From Pelodera strongyloides (lineage: Eukaryota; Nematoda; Chromadorea; Rhabditida; Rhabditidae): a DNA stretch of 64,000 nucleotides. Each line of letters begins with the position of its first letter. Positions within the stretch are counted from its first letter, which is position 1. A program made the position numbers and the translations under genes. This document shows positions 37,655 through 49,400 of this stretch, piece after piece. Below the pieces are notes generated by a model. It made no database searches, had not been told where the DNA came from, and was given only the letters and a program-made list of their open reading frames with translations. The stretch is taken from NCBI GenBank assembly GCA_036852015.1, contig JAANDG010000141.1, positions 62,001 through 126,000 of the forward strand, in the 5' to 3' direction.

Positions 37655-40600
37655 ATGAAACGAATAGTGGCCGCATCTCTTACACTTCATGTTGTGCTCG
37701 CGGTATATGAGAAGGATCTGGTAGCACACTTACTGGCTGGTTACAATAAGGTGGTGCTTAATACTTTGTATCGTAGCAAGTATATCGTGAACATTCCTGA
37801 TGAGAGTCGATATGTTCAAGGTTTCGTGACAGGGTGTTTCGTTATTATTCATCTGTTGATGTTCAGCTCGCACGTCCTGTTCGCGACTACAACTCGAAGA
37901 TGAATATCACCGTTCAACCGCAGATCTACAGTCTTATTGAAGTGGTCAGGCTTTATTTACCATTTTAATAATTGAATGATGCACCATTGGACATGAGGTT
38001 ATAACCGAATAACTATTTCAGAATGAATTGTCCGAACAAATAAAATTGTTGTTGTGGTTTCCACAGGTCAGTATTTATTTTTTATTTAGTGGTTGTCATT
38101 TCACGAGTGTACGATTTACAGCCCTAAACCTTCTAGGCTCATTGTCGAATAAATGTATCTGCTGTTCTTACATTGTTAGCATATGAATTGTTTCTTGCAT
38201 ACTAATAAAACATAAAAGTTAAGAGCTGGAAAGACGAATTTCTCACATGGAATGCTACAGAATGGGGTGGTATTCGAGTGATTAATGTTCCGGCGAGTTA
38301 TCTGTGGCTTCCAGATGGATACATATTCAACACGCAAGTTTATTTATATGTGAATTATGGAGCAACATCAAACAACAGGTGAACCTTTTTTTACAATGCG
38401 CTGTCATATAAATCCTCATTATCTTCAGCGTGGACGTAAAAGAACCACTCACACAATTCAACGTCAGAGTTTCGCACGAGGGAATTGTCGAAGCTGATTT
38501 CAATAAAGTAAATGTTCTAAAGAAATTGCCTATCGCCAGTTTCCATGGCCAGTTTCTATAGGATTGACTGAACTAGGTAGTAAAAAAAAATCACCCATGC
38601 AGGGCGCATCATGTTTATAACAACGAGTTCACACTTGGTGAGTTATAGCACAGATGGGCGGGAGTGGATGTTGTGATTACTAATGCTCACGGAGAACTGT
38701 TGTAACACACAAAAGATAAAGCAACAAGCCTACCTAGGTGAAATTGTATATATTGATTATAAAACTGAATAAGGATTAATGGCTATTAAGTTAGAATAAG
38801 TCGCGAACGAGGTTCTGTGACATTCAGAAAGCTTTGCTCACTGTTGAACTTTTCAGCTAATCGATATTGGATGTGCAATGTCGATACTCAACTTTCCATT
38901 CGATACACAACTGTGCTCGTTGCAATTTGGCTCCTGGAGTTATCAATATCATCAAGTGTCTCATGTTGTTAGGGATGTGTTCGTACCAACAAATGCTGTA
39001 GGTTAAGTTAAGAGACAATTGTTTTATGTGTATGCATTAGTTCCGCCGTACGACAGCAAAGCTCGGAAGCAATATCGACGATCCTACTTGCTCGAACTTC
39101 TAGGAAGAGCTCTAGGTTAAGGCAACGTATTTAATGTTCTCCGTGAACGAAAACTTGTAAGTTGAGCATCGGGACCCCCCCCCTCCCAGAATTCTCCCAG
39201 CAAAGGTTCATGCACCAGTCCCTAAATTTGCAGCACAATTCTGAATGGGAAATTCTCAACTTCACCGCAGAAAAGGTGATCAGATCTTACGAAGGAGCAA
39301 ACGGTCTGGTGAACACATATGAAGAAGTGTTCTACCATCTGGTGCGTTGCATTATCTTTTCATTTCCACATTTACTGAATTATATTATTACGAACACATA
39401 AACATTGTTTGCAGAAGATCAAGAGGAAACCTCTAAATTATATCGTTGTCATCCTAATTCCCACTTTCCTCATCGTGAACGTGTCAATAGTTGGGTTATT
39501 CACTCCACACGGAATTGGCGGTGATCGACAAGAAAAGGTGCATTTATCTGACCAAATTAAAAAATTTTTAAGTGAAGTGAACTTGACGACGAATTGTTCA
39601 CAATATTCTTTGCAAACAAGTAAATATTGCCTCCATCGTTCTGCTGAAAACGAAAGACTTTGCCTAGGTCTCTGTTGGGCTAACTACTCTCCTAACAATG
39701 GCTGTTATATTGGACATGGTTGCCAGCGAAATGCCCAAAAGTTCAGAAGGAGTTCCACTATTGGGTGAGATTTACAAAAAAAATCACTGACTAGAGACAT
39801 TGATCGCCTCAAATTGTGTCATGATGGGTCATCATTTCAGGTCGATATGTGCTGATACAAACGGCAATATCAATACTTGCAATTGCCATCTCAGTTATCA
39901 ACATATTCATTCATGAACGCGTGTTGTACTTAAATACTCCGGTGCCTCGGTGGATAATCAACTTATTCAGGGAGAGTAAGGTGAGTTTAATTCCAAAACG
40001 GCTCAAAGAATGAAACAAACCACCGACTTTTCTCTATAATTTGGTAATATGCAATCATTCAGGCATACCACGAAGTACCCGGATGCTTTCGGGGACTGCA
40101 TTGGGTACTCATATAGTGTGTGATGTGTTTATTCGTTTATGTCATGATTGCAGTGCCAAGTTTTATTTATTTTTAATATGGGCCTAAGCGCACAGGATTG
40201 TATTTTCAGGTTGATTTTGTCAAATGCGATGCAGATGAAGCGTATTATACGACGAATGTTAAAAACGATGTTAAAAATGATGTTGTTCGAGAAGTCAGGT
40301 ATGGTAGTTCACACAAACAACTCTGACAAAATACTTAAACTAGAAGCCTTGAAAATTATGATTAAATGTCAAAGTTGAATTGGACCACTTGTTTCGATTT
40401 ACACGCGAATGACACGTTGAATTTCCTGCTTGGATGTTTTACTATGTAACATATGACGCAGTAACACATTATAGAACGTGTTTGTCATTATTACGGGACT
40501 ACATGACCACCATTGACGCCGATAAGGAGGTATGTTATCGCAAAACTTTATTTGTATTGTCTACAGTAAACTTTAGTAGATTGGTTGTAGACCTTGATCT

Positions 40601-40811
40601 CTCTGTGCAGACAATAGCGGACCTCAAAACAGTATTAAAACATTGATACGACAATGGGCACGAACGATTTCAGATACGCGTTCTTTGGCAGCGCTTTTTC
40701 TCGCTGGTTGATGTTATTGCAATGGCATTCTTCTTACTTCTTAACATGACAACCACTCTGCTTATGTTCTGGTCCGCATTTTACCGTGAATTCATCTCAC
40801 ATGATTTTTAA
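37655..40811 (+). CDS. Cys-loop ligand-gated ion channel subunit, nicotinic-type (non-alpha)
   Basis: Plasma-membrane pentameric channel subunit. Fourteen exons: 37655-37750, 37867-37944, 38022-38066, 38224-38378, 38429-38507, 38857-38997, 39234-39341, 39415-39537, 39668-39764, 39841-39980, 40063-about 40104, 40210-40298, 40475-40529 and 40674-40811; intact phase, 461 residues. After a signal peptide comes EKDLVAHLLAGYNK. Loop D is WKDEFLTWNATEWGG, loop A WLPDGYIFN, and the Cys-loop CAMSILNFPFDTQLC (157-171) has exactly 13 residues between cysteines. TM1 is at about 240-262. TM2 (VSVGLTTLLTMAVILDMVA) is preceded by RQEK, the glutamate expected of cation-selective channels. TM3 is at about 309-330 and TM4 at 427-450; the intracellular loop is short. 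The loop C region (199-234) lacks any cysteine, so it is a non-alpha subunit needing an alpha partner for agonist binding. Exon 11's donor is the weakest call. The exact C. elegans counterpart is not identified. Confidence 0.85.
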
Positions 40812-41460
40812 TAACAGCACTTTTCGCAATTACTCATTTTTCCGGGTTAATCGATGGGTGTTACTGTTTTGCATGTACGGCCAATTCGCGCATCTTCTTC
40901 TGTACTTCCCTATATTCAGGTTAACTGACTACGATACCAGTTCACATATCAGTCTCAAATACACTGATATAGAACCACCATCTGTATAATTCATGGGTGC
41001 CACACTTCTCCTCTATCGCTTCAATAACAAAATATCCTCCTTCTATTTATTATGATCTTAATTTAATAAATAAATAACATAAAGAGAACATTTTTCCGCA
41101 AGTTTCAACATTTGGACAAAGAAAGACATATAATATCCAAAAAAAGATCAAAGAAGGAATACAGAGAATTCAAACGCTACAAAGACAATAACACACACCA
41201 GTCACCAATTTAGATCCGCTTTGGTAAAATGACAACCATACGAGGAAAACATAGATTAAAAAACAGCTCCACGTGAAACGCAGATCGGACGAAAAAACAA
41301 TCAATCAACAAAAAGAAGCTCATTCCCGCAGTCGAGTTATAAAGGAGCAAGTATATTAAGTAACAATGGAGGGAAAGTATTTAGAATTGCTGAACGCCTG
41401 AATTAGGATTTATACCTCAATGTTACTGGAGTAATATGCACTAATTGAGCGGACTTTGAT
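40812..41460. other. 3' intergenic between convergent channel and zinc-transporter genes
   Basis: AT-rich; should hold both 3' UTRs. TTAATAAATAAAT near 41063-41075 could serve a polyadenylation signal for the plus-strand gene. No coding signal. Confidence 0.45.
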
Positions 41461-44179
41461 CTACTCGTACATTGCGATCAAGTACATCATGAAGATTCCA
41501 GTCAGAAGAGCGATAATTTCCTTGATCGATTGCCAAACAGAAGAATTCTCCAAAAGTTCAGGGATAACGGACACCGTAGCGATATAGATGAAACCTGCAA
41601 GAACAAAGTGATAACTGTGCCAACACGAGATAATACTAAAGAAGATTGTTTTTGATTATAATGACCTTCAAACCTTAGTTGCACAGCTCAATTTACATAT
41701 AATTGTGAAGTACTTATCACTTTCGATATTCTACATGATAAAACATACCGCCAGCAGTGAACGGAAGCACCCAGCTCGAAGCGGCTTCTTCAGCCAAGTC
41801 AGCATTGGAAGTGTAGAGGGAAAGAACACAACCGGACATTGCACCCAGGGCGGTGACAAGTTGGATCAGCATAGCCTGAAATAGTTAGTTTAATTAAGGC
41901 AATGATATCTAGGTTAAAAAATTCTACAAGAAACGATGCAGTTTTTAAATGTACAATATGCATGGATTTCATTTCTGCACAGTCAAATGCCCTCCTTATG
42001 GAGAAAATGCATTTTTCAACACAATAGGGAACCTGTTTCTGAAATGTCTCGCACCAAAAAACATACCTTCTTCTTGCTATATCCAGACTGAATGAGAATT
42101 GCAAAGTCTCCAATCTCGTGCGGTACCTCATGTACAAGAACTGTGACCATAGTCACGACACCAACAGTGGTTCCGGCAATGAATGATGCTCCAATGGCCA
42201 ATCCATCAGTGAAATTGTGAGCGAAATCGGCAGCCAGGTTCAGGTATGCGGCGATCTAAACAAGTTGCAATTTTGTACTAATACCAAAAGTAGAGAACCC
42301 AGTCTCAGAAGAAAGTGGAACACAAGCTACAAAAGTAAAATACACGAAAAAGTATTCATTTGCCCACCTTAATACTTTCATGTACTGGTTCCGCGTCGGC
42401 AACCTTCTTCTTGTCCTTCTTTCCCTTCTTCTTGCTATCGGAATCGGATTCGTCGTCGGACAACTTTTCCTAAATAATTTTTTTTATATTATATTACGTT
42501 ATTTAATATTATAGTCGTTTATTATAATAAAGCAACAAAGAAGGCACGTATTTCTTGACAAATGATCAAATAAGTTCTCTCACCTTTTTCTGTGGTCCGT
42601 GCGAGTGTCCGTGACCCTCTCCGCCTCTCAGAATTCGAAGGAGCTTTTCAATTGTGAGGAAGGCGATAATTCCTCCGAGAACCCATCCACCAACGCTCAT
42701 ATCATGAGGTCCGTGAGCATGTCCCTCGCCATGCGAATGAGAATGACTGCAACAATTCGGAGATTACATATCTTTAGCAATAATGAATAGTATCTTCCAC
42801 ATCTAGCTCTCTGGCTAGTTAGGAGTGACAGAGTAATAGTTCGATTAAGATCCTGTGAGCGTAAACATCAACCAAAGTGACATCACGTTTGATGTTATAT
42901 GTGGTTTATGGCAAGCAAAACGCGTGAGAAGCTGAGCCTCTTGAATGTGCTCAGCCTATGTTTCTCTCTTTTCATTTTGATTACCTTTGACATTGTTTGC
43001 CTTTCTAAATAAAGAGTTAAATATATAAAACGAGTACCTGTGGCTGTGTCCTCCGTCGGCTGGTTGTGCGTGTGGAATGAGGTGGAGGAATGCATCCCCT
43101 AGAAGACCTCCTGAACCGAAAGCCAAAAGAACCTTCAGGAGAGGTCCGTTCTCAGAGGTGTTTGCCTGAAATATGACATCCATTTCAGAGTGCCATTCGC
43201 GAGATACGCACACAAACTCTTGAAGAACTCGAATGTTACAAAGGATAGACAAAATGATACAACATGATAATTACAAACCTGTACTGGAATAAATGTGAGG
43301 ATGAGGAACGGGGCAACCGAAATGAGCAGAGTGGCTCCAATAGCATGCACCCACAGACGAGTACGTGCATCGTTCATGAATGAGAGATGGCTGAAAAATA
43401 AGATATAAACAAGAAGTAATGGATGATTCGACTACTACTATCAGTACAAGAAAAATAACCGCAAGGTCTGAAACTAACATACCCTTCATACTGGTATTCC
43501 TCGACCAGTGGCGCTGCCTTGGTTTTGACCGGCTCTTCATGAGAATGTCCGTGCGAATTGCTGAAAACGAGCATTCTTTTTAACATAAAAAACCTTATAG
43601 CTGAGAATTGATTCACTTGTTAAGATTACGAAAGGGGATAATAAAACAGCGACCCATACCTGTGAGTGTGTGCATGTTCCTCATGGCTGTGTCCGTGGTC
43701 CGCGGCTTCATGACTAAAAATAGACGTCAGTAATCTAGTTCGTATGGTCATTTTGTAGTACCTCGGTTTACAAAACAGCTGAAGGACGAAACAACTAATT
43801 TTACCATACATGCTTATCGAATATCGCCACACTAACACGAAAGATGGAATATCAATTCCAACCTGTGGGCATGAGCATGGGGACATCCTCCTCCTCCCTC
43901 GTGTGAGTGGGCGTGAGCATGGTCATGACCGTGATCTTCCTCTTGAACAGCCTTTAAAGACATTATGTAAGCTGAACAAATGATCAAACGATGGAGTTTA
44001 TGTAAGAAAATGTATAAACAGTACCGGCTCGTTAACTATGTCAGAAAATGTATAAACAGTACCTGCTCGTTAACTTCTTTCGTGTATTTTAGATGTGCTG
44101 GCTCGTGAGAGTGGGTGTGTGAGTGGACTATTTGACCCACAAGAAGAAGCGCGAGAACTGGCAGGATGGACCGGAACAT
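41461..44179 (-). CDS. zipt-7: ZIP7/KE4-type zinc transporter (SLC39A7 family)
   Basis: Moves zinc from the ER/Golgi lumen to the cytosol (family knowledge). Eleven exons: 44179-44063, 43951-43863, 43713-43660, 43560-43483, 43390-43279, 43165-43038, 42746-42584, 42469-42368, 42255-42067, 41875-41749 and 41594-41461 (stop TAG); phase intact, 430 residues. A signal peptide ([15 protein letters not shown]) is followed by a lumenal part packed with His-Gly/His-Ser repeats. TM1 contains [15 protein letters not shown], and TM2 [19 protein letters not shown]3 follows a second His repeat. A cytosolic Lys/Asp/Ser loop comes next ([18 protein letters not shown]). TM4 holds [10 protein letters not shown] (about 294-303) and TM5 HEVPHEIGD (323-331), the metal-binding signatures of the LIV-1/KE4 group. 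C. elegans has two such genes (zipt-7.1, zipt-7.2); I cannot say which is the ortholog. The trans-splice acceptor is probably at 44198, 18 bases before the ATG. Confidence 0.92.
44004..44076. repeat. 38-bp tandem duplication spanning a splice donor of zipt-7
   Basis: GAAAATGTATAAACAGTACC(G/T)GCTCGTTAACT occurs at about 44006-44036 and 44044-44074. The second copy contains the real end of exon 1 and its donor (GAGCAG followed by GTACTG). The first copy places an equivalent donor 38 bases further into the intron. Confidence 0.75.
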
Positions 44180-46493
44180 CCTCTAATTAACCCAAGCCTG
44201 GAAACGGGAATGTAAAAGAATTGAATGAACCAAACAGGGAAAATTCACGCCAAGAAGAGAAATTGCGAGAAAGAAACAGCCAAATGCACATGAAAAGGAC
44301 ATCCCTAAGCGGCTGACAAAAACGTAGGTGTGCACAATCAAATAATAACTAAAGCACTCCTAAAAAGAGATACATTTGCTAGAAAATTGCTCGAAACTCC
44401 TTTTGTCATGTGTATTTGAAAAAAACGTGAATTAACAATTTTCTAATTAATTTCGCCGGTTTTTCTCAAAATGAATGTGTCTTTTTAATTAAGAATGTCA
44501 GTTTACATGTAGTCACGATACTAGAGACTACACCAACCAGTGGTCAGTAAAAAAACAGGTTCAAAAGTGCAAACGCTCTCTCAAATCTCTCTCAAAAGTG
44601 TTCCAAGTGTCCATTTTGCCTCCTTCCATTGCGTTGCGGTCGCGCGGCGCGTACAACATTTAGAAACTCGTTTTTAACTCAACAAACCTGCATTTATTTA
44701 AATAAACAAACCTCTGTAACTCAACAAACCTTAGGGAAAGTGAACTAGTAAGCACTTCTGATTTATAACTTAATGTGTATTTCATGTACTGACAATATGT
44801 ACTGCACTGAATGATTTGCCAATAATAATTTATCAGTATGGGGATACTGTTGTCGTGAGGTAGTACTAGGTACTAATGCACCGTCCGAGAACTAGCAACA
44901 AGGAAGGTGATGTGATGTCAGTACATATATGCGAAGACTATATGCCAAAATTGTACAGATCACAGTATCTTAGCAACTAATGGTGGTTAATCCAGTAACC
45001 AATGATCGGATGATCCGTTACTCAGCCGCAGACACCTGCATTCGTTAATTGGTAGGCAAGTCATAATTAATGGGGGCGTAGATGGACATTAGACTGTGGC
45101 TGTTCGGAATCTGCCCACGTTGCATTCATGTTTTTATGGTTAGTGCTCTCTCTCTAGGACGACACTCGTAACAAGGATACAAATTGGGTACAAAACAATA
45201 GCAATAACTACGGACGCATGGTAAATATAAAGTCGGTTTTGAGTGCAATATAATGTTAAAGAAGAAGTATATATTGATTGAATAAACTGAACTGTCAGTA
45301 ATGAACAAGTGGAAATTTGAGCCCAATTTCTATCCCCGATACTTTTGCTTTATTTGACGAACTGTCATCTGCGAACGTATTGGACATTTGTGTACACATT
45401 TGGAGTGAATAGGGACGAGAAAGGCTATATACGCTACATGATTTTCCTCACAATTAAGGCATTTTTTGGTTGTGCATGTCGCCGCAAATAGAGTTTCACG
45501 CACTGTTCAAGCAAGGCTTTTTCTTCAACGTTCTTTATATTTAGGAAGTCGAAACCATTGTACACACTTGCAATTTGAATGACGCAAAAATAGTGATTTT
45601 TTCCAAAAAGGAAAAAATATGTTTAAACCCATGCATACATGACTTTTTTAAATTAAACCATTTATTTAGTAAAAAAACAATGCTGATCAAGATGAAAAGA
45701 GAGAAACACATACAGGCTGAGCACATTCAAGAGGCTCTGCTTCTCACACGGTGTATGAAAAATATTGTTTTTAAACCTTGCATGAGCATGGCATTTGGAA
45801 AAACATAGTTATTTAAATACTTTATTAAATACAGCCAACGTAATAATATCATTTCGTTCTTAAGAAATTATGTGAACATGTGTACAGATATGTGATGAAA
45901 CAGTAATCTATGTCAATACTAAATACACCGGTTCGTTAGGGTAAAAAGTTATACATATTTATTGCTGAGAAAGATCCTACATACACAATTTAGGAATTTC
46001 ATTAGAATTGTGATAACCTTAGAAGTTTTTCATGGGGAATATGACATAAAATTATACCAGTTCATGGGTACACGTCTAGAGGGAGGAGAGCATTACATTA
46101 TGATATACTCCTAAAATACTATGCTTTGGTTAAAGAATAAAGGTTCAACCCGCAATAACACACATATTTTAAATTAAGTACTATGCTCTCATTTTTCATA
46201 TTACTTAATTAGTAGTTACCACAAAGATATCTCCGAACAAAACAAACAAATAGGAGTTTCTTGCTAATAATTTTACCCATTCTTTACAACGATATAACGC
46301 AAAAGTTTATTAGCCCCATTTTTTGTTTTGTCTGGGTGCTATAAGTATATCTATATAGAATGTAAGCAGTACTGAAAAAGGTTCCTTGTTGTGAATTGTT
46401 CTTGGTAAAGATTTGGCGCAAAGCACTGTGCTTGACGAGTTCCTAATTGACATTTTAAAGTTAAGTAGCATTCTACCAGACAAATTACTAAAA
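44180..46493. other. Intergenic, zinc-transporter promoter side
   Basis: Upstream of the zinc transporter and downstream of the neuropeptide receptor, both on the minus strand, 2.3 kb apart. AT-rich with short ORFs lacking motifs; the GC-rich patch around 44620-44650 might belong to the zipt-7 promoter. Nothing coding seen. Confidence 0.4.
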
Positions 46494-49400
46494 CTAAAAT
46501 GAACTGGTTCTGCCGATATTTGCAGGCAGTTCAGGGGCTACATGGGCATCCATCTGTGACAGAGGCCTTACTATACATGCACTGGTCCTTCGTGGAGGAG
46601 AAGAACGATGGGCATCTTCCGAAGAGTCTTCGGACACCAAACACTCCAAATCCTCGTCATCACCAGTGTCAGAAACCCCAGACGACAATTTCGTAACAAT
46701 CACCTAAACATTAAAAATTAATGGATACATACATCCCAAGGCACGTGCCAATTTTTCTTATTGCTTATTTCTTTAAACAACATATTCGCTGTAAACGTTA
46801 AACGCATATCAAATGTCAAATGCTTCAATTTAAGTTAATGAATAAGCACTTTCACCCAACAAATAAAACGCATTTTTTTGTTATTATAATTTGTCGTTGT
46901 TCAATATTGTTTTTGAACCTTTTCAAGTATTTCCAAACTGAACGGTGTGTGATCTATCGTTGTTAGAAAAGAAACAGAGGCCTCGATTAAGCCGGTAAGA
47001 ATCGAACAGCCATACCCGTATTGCCGATAGTCTCCTGGAGCCCCTTCTCGATGATGTAGACGATGCTTGATTTCCTATCACAGATGTTGTGCCTCGGAAG
47101 CCGTTGGTGGGCAGTCCCAACGTGTTTCCCTGCAACACAACCAATAAGTAAAGTAATCCCAGCAATCTTGGGACCACAGTCTCTAAGTACACTATGATGC
47201 GAGGGGGTGCGAGCTGGGAAAACCACACTGCGCCATATACTTCTTTTTGTGGAAACGTTCCATCTAGGGTATACAATTTATCACGAATAGCCTAGCAGAA
47301 ACTAATTTTGCGTTAACAAACAAATTAGCGATCTGAAATACAACCGAAAATAGCAAATACTATTCTTTGCATGTTTGTTTCGGTAAGTTTCGGTAGGAGG
47401 TTAGCGTGGGCCTGTGGTCCCAATTCAACTTCAGCGATTGCCAACTAAATCGTGAACAAACTTAACATTGTGTGTTATTTTACTACAATGAAACTAAATA
47501 CTGGAAGCAAAAGGGAAGACTCCGAAAGTACCAGAAAACACATTCCGATAATCAGTGGCAGCATTGAGGCAGATGGAAACATAAAAACGAAAGTTTGTGT
47601 ACGCATTCATTCCTGGTTTTGTGCTATAATAGCAACCAAAGTATGATGCAACTAAAATAGTGCTTAAGCTGCGCATTCTCTCTAAAGCAATCTTTATCTT
47701 TATACGAAAATAAGGCACACTCTTTTTTTTTTTGAGAAACAGTGGTCGACAGAAAAAAAGTCCGGGGCAACTGAATCTTTTGCCGTGAAGGGGCCAGTGT
47801 TTGGAAATGAAATAAATATAAATACAAATACGTAAAGTGAAATGCCTACTACGAGCATGCAAGGGTAAGAAACTGGGGAGAGGTGCAAGGCTGATGACAT
47901 GCATAAACGGAAAAATTCGTGCATAAAGATAATTCAATCATAGAATATCAATTTCGCATCCAGGCTTGCGGCCCCAGGGTTTTAATCCATTTTGAGAATA
48001 ATTACTTATATTGGTCCGGCACCCGCAAACGACATTTGCCCTGGTTTTTATGGGAGGAGATTGTGACTTTAACTTCAAATGTGTGTTGGAGAAAAAGAAA
48101 ATACAGGACAATGTGTAATGCATTAACGGGATAAGTTCAGAACGAAAAGCTCGCTTTGAATGAGCGATCATAAAGGTGGTAAAGGGAGTAAAGAAATGGA
48201 TGACAAGCGAATCGTACTATGTTTTGAAAGAGATTCGGGTGAAGTATGTGCAAGATTCGTTTGCCAATCGGAAAGTGAAGATTTATTTAAAATAATCCAA
48301 AAGAACGGTATCTTTGAACTCACTGAATAGCTGCGGGCAGCCTATTGGCAGCTCTAAAGAAAATGAACGTTGTAGAGTAGTGTTTCTTCCAATTCCAATG
48401 TTTGTTGTCATATTCTTTTTGCATAATAAGAATAATAAAGAAAGCCACTTGTTTGCGGAGTAAGTCAGACTCATGCCCCGATAATGTGGTGGAATCTAAT
48501 GCTTGTATTGTGCACGCAGATAAATGGTGACAACGATAAGTCTTAGAAGTATTGCGTAGACAGTAGAAGTTCATCAGCATAGAACTGTGGTACGATATAA
48601 TCTCAACAATTAGGCTTGGTCATCGTAAAAAGCAATGAGAAGTCGTAGAAGAGCACGCCCTACAAGGCCAACCCTACACGGAGATAGAGAATAGTGTGGA
48701 AATGCCTAGTATAGTAACACGATGTATTTAAGAGTCATGCCGACAAACCTTGCTCACTGTGCTCGAAAAGATCACAGTATCCTAAAAATGATGTTAGACC
48801 TCAATATCAATGAGTGTTTGGTGTTAGAGAGACGAAGGAGAAAAAAACAGGAGAAGTTTAGAAGCACACGGAGTTGCGGACGAAATGAACGCGCGATATT
48901 TGTATAATATAGAATATGACCTTATGGTATTATTTTTTCATATTAATGATACAATGTTTCAACTGCTAGAACTCGAGCAATTATTGGGTGCAAATGAGCA
49001 CTTTTCTTTTCTGTAGGTTGTTGAGTTCTTCTTACTTTTTTTTCCGAAATTTGAATATCTTACGGAAATTATCGATTTTACGCGATAATTTCGATTTGCA
49101 AAACCCTGAGAGCGCGCCCGGACGCACCTGGGTTGCACCGTACTTGACAGTGCCGCGTGCTGCCTGCATCGTGTGCTCATTGTGTCCGTTTATTAATGGC
49201 GATGTTTTCTCCGCATCCGTGGATCGTTCAAGACGTCGTCTTATACATTCGGGCATCAATTTGATGAAAGCTGCTCGAAGTTGCAGATTCAACATTGCGT
49301 AGAGAAGCGGGTTCCAAACCTGAATATCATTTTCTAGCGACACATGTTTATCGCGCTTGTAAAAAAAAAAACAGATCTTTTTAAGTACACACAGTATATG

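Noticed and set aside
47494..47937. 147-codon minus-strand ORF
   Set aside because: Contains a poly-Lys/Phe run and no motifs; sits in the receptor's last long intron with no good splice connection.
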